Source: Fulverythrobacter ferritrahens (GTDB lineage Bacteria; Pseudomonadota; Alphaproteobacteria; Sphingomonadales; Sphingomonadaceae). From it: a stretch of DNA of 64,000 bases. The position numbers and the translations under genes were made by a program. Location: the NCBI RefSeq assembly GCF_020539485.1, contig NZ_JACDXU010000002.1:558001-622000 (forward strand), written 5' to 3'. Position 1 is the first letter of the stretch. Every line of letters starts with the position of its first letter. The notes under the pieces were generated by a model. It was not told where the DNA came from. It did no database searches and saw only the letters and a list, made by a program, of their open reading frames with translations. Shown here piece after piece: positions 33,712 through 42,051 of this stretch.

Positions 33712-34734
33712 TCAGTGGTGGCTGCGGACCAGCCCCAGCGCATCATAGGCCGCATTCAGCGTCGGCCCGGCAAGGGCCCGGGCTTTCAGCGCGCCCTTGG
33801 CCAGGATCGCATCCAGTTCCTCGCGGTCCTGCTTCAGTTCCACAAAGCGGCTGGTGATGGTGCCCAGCGTTTCCACCAGCAGCTCGCCCAGAGCGGGCTT
33901 GAATGCGCCGAAACCCTTGCCTGCGAAATCGGCCAGCACAGCTTCGGGCGTGATGTTCGCCATAGTGGCATAAATGCCCACCAGATTGTTCGCTTCCGGG
34001 CGGCCGGCCAGCCCTTCCACTTCGGAAGGCAGCGGTTCTGGATCGGTCTTGGCCTTCTTCACCTTCTGCATGATGGTGTCGGCATCGTCGGTAAGGTTGA
34101 TGCGGCTCATGTCCGAGGGATCGGACTTGCTCATCTTCGACGTGCCATCCCGCAAGCTCATGATCCGGGCCGCGTCGGGAGGAATGATCGCATCGGGCAG
34201 GGTGAACACCGGGGCGTCCTCGCTCGCGAAGTCGTTGTTGAACTTCTGGGCGACGTCGCGGGCCAGCTCCAGATGCTGCTTCTGGTCCTCGCCCACGGGA
34301 ACGTGAGTCGCCTGATAGAGCAGCACGTCGGCCGCCTGCAGCACCGGATAGGTGAACAGGGCGATGCTGGCGCCTTCGCGGTTCTTGCCGGACTTGTCCT
34401 TGAACTGCGTCATGCGGTTCAACCAGCCCATGCGGGCCGTGCCGTTCAGCAGCCATTGCAGCTCGGCATGGGCGGGCACCTGGGCCTGGTTGAACAGGAT
34501 CGAGCGATCGGGATCGATGCCGCAGGCAGTCAGTGCGGCGACCATTTCGAGCGTGGCGGCATGCAGTTCAGCGGGGCTGTGCGGCATGGAGATGGCGTGC
34601 AGGTCCGCAAGGAAGAACAGGCATTCGCTGCCTTGCTCCATCTCGTCCTGCATGCGCACCCAGTTGCGGATGGCGCCCAGATAATTGCCAAGGTGAAGCT
34701 GCCCGGTGGGCTGGATGCCGGATACGATACGCAT
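33712..34734 (-). CDS. trpS: Tryptophanyl-tRNA synthetase
   Basis: 340 aa class Ic aminoacyl-tRNA synthetase. The HIGH-like motif is GQLHLGNYLGAI and the KMSKS loop is intact in STSKMSKSDPSD-type context (KMSKSDPSDMSRI). Additional family residues: HAELQWLLNGTARMGWLNRM and LLYQATHVPVGEDQKQHLEL. It charges tRNA-Trp. It is transcribed after murJ on the same strand with a 265-base gap. Confidence 0.96.
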   Translation of the reverse strand: MRIVSGIQPTGQLHLGNYLGAIRNWVRMQDEMEQGSECLFFLADLHAISMPHSPAELHAATLEMVAALTACGIDPDRSILFNQAQVPAHAELQWLLNGTARMGWLNRMTQFKDKSGKNREGASIALFTYPVLQAADVLLYQATHVPVGEDQKQHLELARDVAQKFNNDFASEDAPVFTLPDAIIPPDAARIMSLRDGTSKMSKSDPSDMSRINLTDDADTIMQKVKKAKTDPEPLPSEVEGLAGRPEANNLVGIYATMANITPEAVLADFAGKGFGAFKPALGELLVETLGTITSRFVELKQDREELDAILAKGALKARALAGPTLNAAYDALGLVRSHH

Positions 34735-34999
34735 TGTTTTGGAACTTTCGTGAGACGAATTGCGGTAACTCCGCCCCCATGATGCGGGCGGCGGGCAGTA
34801 GAGATCAGCGCGCGATGCGCGATGTTACCTCACGCCATCGCCCCGACTCTTCCGGTGCCCCCCGGCCGATGCGGGCCATGATGCAAGCGCAGGATGGGAT
34901 TCGTTCCATGGGCGGGGCGCATATCACAATTTGCGCCTTGAGAAAGCCCGTGATTACTTACCCACCCTCACCGGCCGCCTGATCGGGCCTGCTATCCGG
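34735..34999. other. Gap between murJ and trpS
   Basis: 265 bases. No ORF, tRNA or clear repeat was recognised. It includes GATCAGCGCGCGATGCGCGATG-like self-complementary sequence near 34804-34825 and presumably the trpS promoter. Confidence 0.35.
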
Positions 35000-36604
35000 T
35001 CAATCCGTATCCAGCGCGCTTTCATTCGGGCGGCGGCGGCGCAACTGCCGCAGCAGATCCTTGTCGAGCGCGCCCACGGCATAGGCAACGGTGAAGAACA
35101 CCCCCAACCCCAGGCCCACAAGAACCACGAGCGACCAGGTCCGTTCGATGAAATTGCCGGAATAGCGAGCCATCATCAGCGGCATGACATTGTAGAGCGC
35201 CGTGGCCATGGCGGCGGTCGCCACGATCTGCCGACCGATCTGTAACGCCAGCTTGCGGGTGAAGTGGAACCAGCCCCGGCGGTGGAGAATGGTGTAGAGG
35301 ATTGCGCAGTTGAGCGTGGCCGAAGCGGCAGTGGCCGCCGCCAGCCCGACAATGCCGAAACGCTGTACCACATAGAGGTTCACCGCGATGTTGAAGATCA
35401 GCGAGACCAGCGCGGAGAGCACCGGGGTCCGTGTATCTTCCCGAGCGAAGAAGCCGGGATTGAGGATTTTCACCACCACATAGGCGGGCAGCCCCGCCAC
35501 CAGCGCCATTACGATATGCGCCATGGTGGCCCCATCGGCCTGGGTGAACTTGCCGCCCACGAAAAAGGCCGTGACGAAGGCCGGGGCGCAGACCGCCAGG
35601 GCCGCCGCGGCGGGCAGGGTCAGCAAGGTTCCCATTTCAAAGGCATTGGCTTGCAGGCGCTGCGCCTCGCGCGGATTATCCTCATGGATATGGCGTGAGA
35701 GCATGGGCAGGATCGCGGTGCCCAGGGCGATGCCAACAATACCCAAAGGCATCTGGTTCAGCCGGTCCGCCAGCTTGAGCAGCGTCAGCGAGCCTTGTTC
35801 AAGGCTCGTGGCGAAGAAAGTGTCGACGAACTGGCTGATCTGATAGATGCCCGCGCCGAAAGTGGCGGGCAGGATCAGCGCGCCCAGCCGCTTCACTTCG
35901 GGCGTGATCTTCGGAAAGGTCACTTTCAGCCGCACGCCTGCCCGGCGCGTTTCCCATGACAGATAGATCAGCTGCAGCAGCCCGGCCACGGAGACGCCCA
36001 CCGCCAGAGCGGTGGCAACGGTCGTGTCGGTCCCGCCCTGTTCGCGCAGATACCAGCCCGCGCCCAGCGAGGAGATCAGCGCCAGATTCAGCAGCACCGG
36101 CGCTACTGCTCCGGGGCCGAATCGTGCCCGGGCATTCAGCAGGCCCGAAAGCATCGCCACAAGGCTGATCAGGCCAAGATAGGGGAATGTTACGCGGCTG
36201 AGCGTGACGGCCAGTTCGAACTTGCCGGGCACGCTCTGGAACTCGCTTGCCAGAATCCACACGATTCCCGGCATGGCCAGCATCGCCAGTGCGCTGAAGG
36301 CGGTGAGCACCCAGATGAAGACGGAGAGTACATCGTCTGCGAATCGCTCCGCCGCTTCTTCGCTGCCCGGCTGGCCGCCCGCGCCGTGCAAGGCGCGGGA
36401 GTAAAGCGGCACAAAGGCCACCGAGAAGGCACCTTCTGCAAAGAGTCGCCGGAAGGTATTCGGCAGAGTGAAGGCGAGCTGAAACGCGTCAGCGGCCAGC
36501 CCCGCCCCAAGGACGCGGGCCAGCAGCATGTCGCGGATAAAGCCGAAGACGCGGCTGATCGCGGTCAGCCCGCCAATCGTGCCGACATTGCGAACAAGGC
36601 TCAT
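35000..36604 (-). CDS. murJ: Lipid II flippase MurJ
   Basis: 534 aa. Multidrug/oligosaccharidyl-lipid/polysaccharide (MOP) exporter that moves lipid II across the inner membrane. About 14 transmembrane helices; the N-terminal signature RVFGFIRDMLLARVLGAG and AFVPLYSRAL are typical, as is the conserved GLLNARARFGPGAVAPVLLN region. It starts 25 bases after the secB stop, so secB-murJ are cotranscribed. Confidence 0.95.
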   Translation of the reverse strand: MSLVRNVGTIGGLTAISRVFGFIRDMLLARVLGAGLAADAFQLAFTLPNTFRRLFAEGAFSVAFVPLYSRALHGAGGQPGSEEAAERFADDVLSVFIWVLTAFSALAMLAMPGIVWILASEFQSVPGKFELAVTLSRVTFPYLGLISLVAMLSGLLNARARFGPGAVAPVLLNLALISSLGAGWYLREQGGTDTTVATALAVGVSVAGLLQLIYLSWETRRAGVRLKVTFPKITPEVKRLGALILPATFGAGIYQISQFVDTFFATSLEQGSLTLLKLADRLNQMPLGIVGIALGTAILPMLSRHIHEDNPREAQRLQANAFEMGTLLTLPAAAALAVCAPAFVTAFFVGGKFTQADGATMAHIVMALVAGLPAYVVVKILNPGFFAREDTRTPVLSALVSLIFNIAVNLYVVQRFGIVGLAAATAASATLNCAILYTILHRRGWFHFTRKLALQIGRQIVATAAMATALYNVMPLMMARYSGNFIERTWSLVVLVGLGLGVFFTVAYAVGALDKDLLRQLRRRRPNESALDTD

Positions 36605-36629
36605 CGCCCGCCCCCCTCAGGCCGGCAGA

Positions 36630-37151
36630 TCAGGCGTTGCCGACGGTAGAGTCTTCGCTCTGGCCTTCCTCCAGCCGGCGCTGGAGCTGCTGGGCATAGA
36701 GGCTGTGGAAGTCGATCGGGTCCAGCAGCAGCGGGGCAAAGCCGGCATCGCGGGTGGCATCGGCCAGTACGCGGCGGGCGAAGGGGAACAGGATGCGCGG
36801 AGCTTCGGCATAAAGGAAGGCATGTGCCTGATCTTCGGGCATGTTGCGCAGGCCGATCAGGCCGCAATAGGCCAGTTCCACCACATAGCTGGTGCCCTGC
36901 GAAGTCTTGGCCGTGGCGCCGATCTTCAGTTCGATTTCATGCACTTCGGCATTCACCTGGCGCGTGCCGATGTTGAACTGAACGTCGAGTTCGGGCTGCT
37001 CGGTCCACTGGAAGCTTTCCGGCGCGCGCGGATTTTCGACCGAAAGATCCTTGATATATTGAGACAACAGACCGGCCACGGGCTGGCTGTCCACGCCATT
37101 GGCGGCGGCATTGGGATCGAGGTTGGTCAGGACGTCGCCTTCATCGGCCAT
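36630..37151 (-). CDS. secB: Protein-export chaperone SecB
   Basis: 173 aa. Tetrameric cytosolic chaperone that keeps preproteins unfolded and hands them to SecA. Family segments: YIKDLSVENPRAPESFQW, ELKIGATAKTSQGTSYVVEL and GFAPLLLDPIDFHSLYAQQL. The acidic, low-complexity N-terminus (about 1-30) is longer than in E. coli, as usual in alphaproteobacteria. It is divergent from the Tim44-like gene, an arrangement shared by many members of this group. Confidence 0.96.
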   Translation of the reverse strand: MADEGDVLTNLDPNAAANGVDSQPVAGLLSQYIKDLSVENPRAPESFQWTEQPELDVQFNIGTRQVNAEVHEIELKIGATAKTSQGTSYVVELAYCGLIGLRNMPEDQAHAFLYAEAPRILFPFARRVLADATRDAGFAPLLLDPIDFHSLYAQQLQRRLEEGQSEDSTVGNA

Positions 37152-37410
37152 GATATTCGCTTTCTCTAGGGAATCCGCTCAATTTTCCACCGCGCGATGT
37201 CGGTGTCCGGCGGCGCGGTTAGCATCTGGGATGCCGCCCCGCAACGCCCGCGCGCCATATCGTGATAGTCGCCATGCTGCCACACGCGCCGCACCGGAAA
37301 TGCCGTCCACCTGTTGTTCATTTGTAAAAAGTACCTATTTCGGGCACATTGAAAAATTGAGGCGGTGCACCATGCGCTGCCATGGTAAACCGGTTCAGAG
37401 CCTGAAACTC

Positions 37411-38079
37411 ATGATCTACGAAATTGTAATCCTGGCCATGATCGCCGCCTTCCTGGGCCTGAGGCTCTATTCCGTGCTGGGCCGCCGTGCCGAGCATGAG
37501 GAAGAACCGGTGCCCACCCGCTTCGATCAGCCCGAAGGGCAGAAGGGCCTGCCGCGCCGTTCCCCGCCGCAGCCCGCGCAGACGGCCCAGCAGCCGCAGC
37601 GTCCGCGCGAATTCGGCCTTTATCCGCCCGCGCTGGATCAGGGCCTGCGGGCCATCGCTTCGGCCGACCGGTATTTCGACCTTCCTTCCTTCCTCGAAGG
37701 GGCGAAGGCGGCTTATGGCGTTATCCTCGAAGCCTTCTGGCGCGGGGACAAGGAAACGCTGCGCGCCCTGTGCGACAATGACGTTTATGAAGGTTTCAGC
37801 GCCGCGATCGACGCGCGCGAAGCGGCAGGCGAAACGCTGGAAAACCGCCTTGTCCGGATCGAGGAAGTGGAAATCCACTCCGCCTCGTTCGATGGGCGCA
37901 TCGCTCGCATCGGGGTCGGTTTCAATGCCGATATCGCTGCCGTGACACGGGACAAGGACGGCAATGTCGTGGCCGGCTCGCTGCATGACGCAGTGGAAAG
38001 CCGCGATATCTGGACCTTCAGCCGTGACGTGTCCTCTGCGGGGCCGGACTGGCTGCTCGACGAAACCGACGAAGGCTGA
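37411..38079 (+). CDS. Tim44/TimA-family putative adaptor protein
   Basis: 222 aa from the ATG at 37411, which gives the family N-terminus MIYEIVILAMIAAFLGLRLY. An in-frame ATG at 37372 has a better ribosome site (GAGG, 9 bases) and could be used instead. One N-terminal membrane anchor, a proline/glutamine-rich linker (about 35-75) and a Tim44-like domain (about 85-220). In mitochondria Tim44 tethers the import motor; the bacterial role is undefined. Position next to secB suggests a role in envelope protein traffic. Confidence 0.85.
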   Translation: MIYEIVILAMIAAFLGLRLYSVLGRRAEHEEEPVPTRFDQPEGQKGLPRRSPPQPAQTAQQPQRPREFGLYPPALDQGLRAIASADRYFDLPSFLEGAKAAYGVILEAFWRGDKETLRALCDNDVYEGFSAAIDAREAAGETLENRLVRIEEVEIHSASFDGRIARIGVGFNADIAAVTRDKDGNVVAGSLHDAVESRDIWTFSRDVSSAGPDWLLDETDEG

Positions 38080-38085
38080 TCTCTC

Positions 38086-39285
38086 ATGGGGGCGCGTTTG
38101 CGCGGGCTGGGCTCGCTCGCCGCGCTGGCCATGCTTGCCGCATGCGGGCGCATCATTCCCGAAGGGGGACGCCCCCCGGGCATGATCCCCGCACCGGCCC
38201 CGGCGCCTGCCTCCGCACTCATCGCGGGCGTCGCGCCGGGCAAGGGCATGGGGGCGCTGAACCTTTCCCGCTATGATGCGGGCGATGCGCTCGCCTCTTT
38301 CACCGAAAGCTGCCCCCGCCTCACTGCGCGGGACGATACGAGCGGGCTGACCCGCAAGGAAGACTGGCGCCCCGCCTGTCAGGCCGCCGCCACCTGGAAT
38401 CGCGACGATGCCGCGCGCTTCTTCGCCACCTATTTCGAAACCGCCGTGGTGGGTGATGGCGCGGCTTTCGCCACCGGCTATTACGAACCGGAAATCGCCG
38501 GGGTGCGCGCTCGCCAGCCGGGCTATGATGTGCCCGTCTATGCTCTGCCGCCTGATCTGACGCGCGGTTGGTATGACGATATGCCTGTTGCCGAGCGCTC
38601 GGGTCAGCCGCCGCTCGGCCGTTATGACGCGCAGGGGCGCTTCGTTCCCTATTTCGAACGGGCCGAGATCGAACAGGGCGCGCTGGAGGGCAAGGGGCTG
38701 GAAATCGCCTGGGCGGCCGATCCGGTGGAATTCTTCTTCCTGCAGATCCAGGGTTCCGGCAGGCTGCGCGGGCCCGACGGCACGGTGCTGCGCATTGGCT
38801 ATGCCGGGCAGAACGGGCGCGAATATGCGGGCATCGGCTCGCTGATGCGCCAGCGCGGCCTGATCGGCAGCGAACCGGGGCAATATTCCGGTTCGATGCA
38901 GGGCATCATGCAATATCTGCGCGAACATCCCGAAGAAGGCCGCGCCCTGATGCGCGAGAACAAGAGCTGGGTGTTCTTCCGCGAACTGACCGGCGATGGC
39001 CCGCTCGGCGCGCTGAACGTGCCTGTGCGCCCGCAAAGCTCCGTGGCGGCGGATCCCAAATTCGTGCCACTGGGCGCGCCCGTGTTTCTCGATGTCGACA
39101 ACCCGCTGGCCAGCGGGTTGTGGATCGCGCAGGATACGGGCGGGGCGATCAAGGGCGCCAATCGCTTCGACACTTTCTGGGGCGCGGGCGAGGAAGCCCA
39201 GGAGGTTGCCGGCGGGATGAGCACGCGCGGCCAGGCCGTGCTGCTGTTGCCCAAGGGCACCTTGCGCCGTCTGGGCGCGGAATAA
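38086..39285 (+). CDS. mltA: Membrane-bound lytic murein transglycosylase A
   Basis: 399 aa. Lipoprotein-type signal sequence with lipobox LAAC at about residue 19. The MltA domain follows (ATGYYEPEIAGVRARQPGYD and FFLQIQGSGRLRGPDG), then the 3D domain with the catalytic acid region, AQDTGGAIKGANRFDTFWG. It cleaves peptidoglycan glycan strands to 1,6-anhydro products at the outer-membrane inner face. The gene is 6 bases after the Tim44-like gene and 10 bases before smr. Confidence 0.94.
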   Translation: MGARLRGLGSLAALAMLAACGRIIPEGGRPPGMIPAPAPAPASALIAGVAPGKGMGALNLSRYDAGDALASFTESCPRLTARDDTSGLTRKEDWRPACQAAATWNRDDAARFFATYFETAVVGDGAAFATGYYEPEIAGVRARQPGYDVPVYALPPDLTRGWYDDMPVAERSGQPPLGRYDAQGRFVPYFERAEIEQGALEGKGLEIAWAADPVEFFFLQIQGSGRLRGPDGTVLRIGYAGQNGREYAGIGSLMRQRGLIGSEPGQYSGSMQGIMQYLREHPEEGRALMRENKSWVFFRELTGDGPLGALNVPVRPQSSVAADPKFVPLGAPVFLDVDNPLASGLWIAQDTGGAIKGANRFDTFWGAGEEAQEVAGGMSTRGQAVLLLPKGTLRRLGAE

Positions 39286-39295
39286 GGGGGCCGCC

Positions 39296-39889
39296 ATGCG
39301 CACGCCGCGCGGGCTCTCGCCCGAAGAGAAGGCCCTGTGGCAACGCGTGGCCAGCACCGTGAAGCCACTCCATCCCAAGCCTCCCCGCACCGGGGAGGGG
39401 GACCAGCCGCAGGCTGCCGGAGGGGCGCGGGCAGTCATCGATCCGCCTTCCCCTAAACCCCAGCCCAAGGCGCTCAAGGGGCGCGTACCGCCGCCGCTGC
39501 CGCCCAAGGCAACGCCCGCGCCGCGCCAGACCCTGCATGATCGGCACGGCCTCGATTCAAGCTGGGAACGCAAGCTGAAGGGCGCGCGGATCGATCCCGA
39601 TTTCACGCTCGACCTGCACGGCCACACTCTGGACGAGGCGCATATTCGGCTGGACCGCGGGCTGGCGCAGGCCAAGGCGATGGGCGCGCGGCTGGTGCTG
39701 GTGGTAACCGGCAAGCCCCGCCCGGTGGAACATGCCGACCGGGGCGAACGCCGGGGCGCCATCCGCGCCAAGGTTCTCGACTGGCTGGCCGCGGGGCCGC
39801 ACGGCGCGGACATCGCAGCCGTGCGCGGCGCCCATCGGCGCCATGGCGGGGAAGGGGCGGTTTATATCGTGCTCAGGCGGGGACGGTGA
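39296..39889 (+). CDS. Smr/MutS2-C-terminal domain protein with repeat-derived linker
   Basis: 197 aa. The C-terminal Smr domain (about 100-195) carries DLHGHTLDEAHIRLD, VVTGKPRP, RGAIRAKVLDWL and the loop GAHRRHGGEGAVYIVLRR. Smr domains are nicking or RNA-cleaving nucleases, so a nuclease role is likely. The N-terminal linker (about 28-50) is encoded by an intergenic-type palindromic repeat (CCTCCCC-GCAC-CGGGGAGG and beyond) that reads in frame. Confidence 0.87.
   Translation: MRTPRGLSPEEKALWQRVASTVKPLHPKPPRTGEGDQPQAAGGARAVIDPPSPKPQPKALKGRVPPPLPPKATPAPRQTLHDRHGLDSSWERKLKGARIDPDFTLDLHGHTLDEAHIRLDRGLAQAKAMGARLVLVVTGKPRPVEHADRGERRGAIRAKVLDWLAAGPHGADIAAVRGAHRRHGGEGAVYIVLRRGR
39378..39440. repeat. 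Palindromic repeat, family C, inside the smr coding sequence
   Basis: CCTCCCCGCACCGGGGAGG opens the element, followed by GGGACCAGCCGCAGGCTG and GGAGGGGCGCGG. The related copy at 20560-20660 is intergenic. The insertion is in frame and adds Pro/Gly-rich residues to the linker. Confidence 0.6.
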
Positions 39890-39932
39890 GGGGAAGCCCC
39901 GCGCGGTAGCGGATAGACTGGCCTCGATCCGA

Positions 39933-40679
39933 TCACCTTTCCCGTTCTTCTTCGCCCCGGCGATCGCCTTCTATTTTGCCATGCGGGCTGCGGTGGCAGC
40001 GCGTGCAATTCTCGATGTCGCGGATGCCCTCCTCGGCATGTTCGGCAATGATCCGCGCAGGTTGATGTTCGTGGCAGCCGTAGCAGGTGTAGCGCTCGAA
40101 CTGGTTGCCGATGTGGCAGGTCGTGCAGGCCACATTGTGATCGGCGTCGAGCTGGAAGTAGCGATCATGTGCGAAGCTGGCCGGCGTCCACTTGTTCGTC
40201 GTGTGGCATTGCGCGCATTGCCCGGTGATGGTGGCGTGCAGGCCGTCCTTGGGCTTGGCGTGGCATGAGGCGCATTGCGTTGCGACTGCGGGCTTGAGCA
40301 GGTCGTGAGCAAAGCTTTTGGGCTTGTTCCTGGTAAGCAGGGCTGCGGCGTGATCCGTGTGGCAGGCCATGCAATCGGCATCCTGCAACTGCGCGTGGAA
40401 CGCCACCTTGGGTTTCTCGCTGCGGATCAGTTCCCCTTTCGTCGTCTTGACCCCGATCTCGGTGGGGACGTGGCAAGTGACGCATCGTGTGGGCGAGGCC
40501 CCGCGCAGGGGCGCATGGCAGGCGAAGCAATCCTGTTCCAGCTCGGCATGAGCGGGGATCAGCGGGCCGGGCGCGATCATCTGGTGCGGATAGATGAAGA
40601 GCAGGGCCAGCAGCACCATCAGCGCGACGGCAATTCCCGCGAGCAGTGCGCGCCCTGTGCGGGGGCCGGGGGCTGTCAT
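39933..40679 (-). CDS. Membrane-anchored octaheme c-type cytochrome
   Basis: 248 aa from the ATG at 40679. One N-terminal anchor (about 11-30), then eight CxxCH heme sites at residues 51, 66, 103, 136, 155, 185, 199 and 225. Extra His residues (e.g. HTDH, FAHD) can supply distal ligands, as in class III/cytochrome c3-type proteins. It is a periplasmic electron carrier. Its ATG overlaps the stop of the upstream b-type gene by four bases, so it is the last gene of a three-gene cytochrome operon. Confidence 0.88.
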   Translation of the reverse strand: MTAPGPRTGRALLAGIAVALMVLLALLFIYPHQMIAPGPLIPAHAELEQDCFACHAPLRGASPTRCVTCHVPTEIGVKTTKGELIRSEKPKVAFHAQLQDADCMACHTDHAAALLTRNKPKSFAHDLLKPAVATQCASCHAKPKDGLHATITGQCAQCHTTNKWTPASFAHDRYFQLDADHNVACTTCHIGNQFERYTCYGCHEHQPARIIAEHAEEGIRDIENCTRCHRSPHGKIEGDRRGEEERER

Positions 40680-41266
40680 TTCCAGCTCCAGAACAGAAAG
40701 ATGGTGATGATGTGCGCCAGCGCCAGCCCGGCAAAGGCCAGAGTGATCGGAACATGGATCACCCGCCACTGTTTGATGAGGTCCATCGTCCTGGTGTCGA
40801 AATGGGTGCGCTCGGAAATATCGTCAGCAGACAGGCCCGCATCCGTGAGTGCCCGCCGCCGGTTGGCGAGGCGTTTCTGCGTGCGGCCGAGCAGATATTT
40901 GCCGGTAAGGCCGCTGGCGACGTTGATCAGCATCGCGGCAACGGCCAGCCAGCCCAGCCAGGCGTTAAAGTGAATGCCGGCATGAACGAGCACCAGCAGC
41001 GATCCGATCCATGCCAGCCACTGATGCTGCTTGAGCAGCTTGGCAGGCTTTCCCCATGATACGATCTTGTGCTTGCGCAGCGAATACCGGCCCGAGACCA
41101 GGATCAGGATCGTTCCCGGAATCCCGAGATAACGCCCGATCCAGACTGCGTTGCCAAGATGCAGCAGCGCATCGAGCAACAGCGCCGCCGCCACCAAGGC
41201 GAGCAGCGACAGGTAGAAGGGCAGAACATCGTGCCCAAGCAGGCTTTGCGATCTGCCGATTGGCAT
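40676..41266 (-). CDS. Cytochrome b-like membrane protein of the octaheme operon
   Basis: 196 aa with four to five hydrophobic helices. Histidines suited to heme b lie in or near helices: LVLVHAGIHFNAW and VIHVPITLAFAGLALAHIITIF. Probably receives quinol-derived electrons and passes them to the octaheme protein, or the reverse. It overlaps the b561 stop by one base and the octaheme start by four bases. No named family was recognised with certainty. Confidence 0.72.
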   Translation of the reverse strand: MPIGRSQSLLGHDVLPFYLSLLALVAAALLLDALLHLGNAVWIGRYLGIPGTILILVSGRYSLRKHKIVSWGKPAKLLKQHQWLAWIGSLLVLVHAGIHFNAWLGWLAVAAMLINVASGLTGKYLLGRTQKRLANRRRALTDAGLSADDISERTHFDTRTMDLIKQWRVIHVPITLAFAGLALAHIITIFLFWSWK

Positions 41267-41814
41267 CAGTTGCGGCCGGGCAACATGCGCCTCAGCGTAT
41301 CGTCCCTGACGATATAATGATGGAAGAGGGCCGCAAGGGCATGCAGGCCGATCAGGAAATATCCGACTGTGCCGATAGTCTCGTGCACTTCCTCCACCTG
41401 CTCCGCCAGCGCCTCGCTCGGGCCAACCAGAGCGGGAAGTTCCAGCCCGAAGAACGGGATGGCCTTGCCCGAGGCGCTCAGGGCCAGCCAGCCCAGAACG
41501 GGCATCGCGATCATGAACGCGTACAGGGCAAAATGCGTGACCTTGGCGAGCAGCACCTGCCAGGCCGGCGGTTCCGGTGTGATGGGTGGCTTATGGCCGA
41601 TGCGGGCTGCAACTATGCGGATGATGACGAGGGCAAGAACGGCAAGGCCCAGCATGAAATGCCAGGTCTTCAGCCCCTCCCGCAGATCGCTTCCCCTGGG
41701 ATAGTTTTCGCGCAGCAGGATGGAGGCGTAAACCGCGGCAATCAGCACCACCATGATCCAGTGGAGCGCAATGGACAGCGGCGCATAATGCCGCGAGGGG
41801 ACAGTCGAACTCAT
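41266..41814 (-). CDS. Cytochrome b561
   Basis: 182 aa from the ATG at 41814 (GAGAGG seven bases upstream). Prokaryotic b561 fold with four transmembrane helices and four heme-binding His: IALHWIMVVL, LKTWHFMLGLAV, KVTHFALYAFMIAMPVLGW and LIGLHALAALFHHYI. It oxidises quinol or scavenges electrons at the inner membrane. First gene of the operon; an FNR-type box lies 52 bases upstream. Confidence 0.92.
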   Translation of the reverse strand: MSSTVPSRHYAPLSIALHWIMVVLIAAVYASILLRENYPRGSDLREGLKTWHFMLGLAVLALVIIRIVAARIGHKPPITPEPPAWQVLLAKVTHFALYAFMIAMPVLGWLALSASGKAIPFFGLELPALVGPSEALAEQVEEVHETIGTVGYFLIGLHALAALFHHYIVRDDTLRRMLPGRN

Positions 41815-41865
41815 TGCAGACCTCTCATTCGCCACAAGTCCTGAACGAGAGCAACGTGGAACGCA

Positions 41866-41879
41866 TTGTCGTGGATCAA
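41866..41879 (-). promoter_or_regulatory. FNR/FixK-type box upstream of the cytochrome operon
   Basis: On the minus strand TTGATCCACGACAA, against the consensus TTGAT-N4-ATCAA (8 of 10). It is centred about 58 bases before the b561 ATG, a plausible activator position. Function is inferred from sequence. Confidence 0.5.
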
Positions 41880-41900
41880 GCTGCCCTGTCGATTTTTTAT

Positions 41901-41918
41901 ACTATTCCATGAAATAGT
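41901..41918. promoter_or_regulatory. Inverted repeat ACTATT-N6-AATAGT
   Basis: Perfect 6-base arms with a 6-base spacer in an AT-rich patch, 87 bases upstream of the cytochrome operon start. Possible operator of an unknown regulator. Confidence 0.4.
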
Positions 41919-42051
41919 TGATGTCTTGTGCATCTGTATCGGCGGGCGCGCATCGGCGCCAGCGCGACGGGCGCATATGTAAGACGGGCAGGAACCTTCC
42001 GGTCCCTGCCCATCCTGTGTGCCGCCAACATGTGCGGCAGTATGGGCGGCG

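Noticed and set aside
37318-39813. An 831-residue open frame on the minus strand opposite the Tim44-like, mltA and smr genes
   Set aside because: Antisense to three recognised genes and without motifs.
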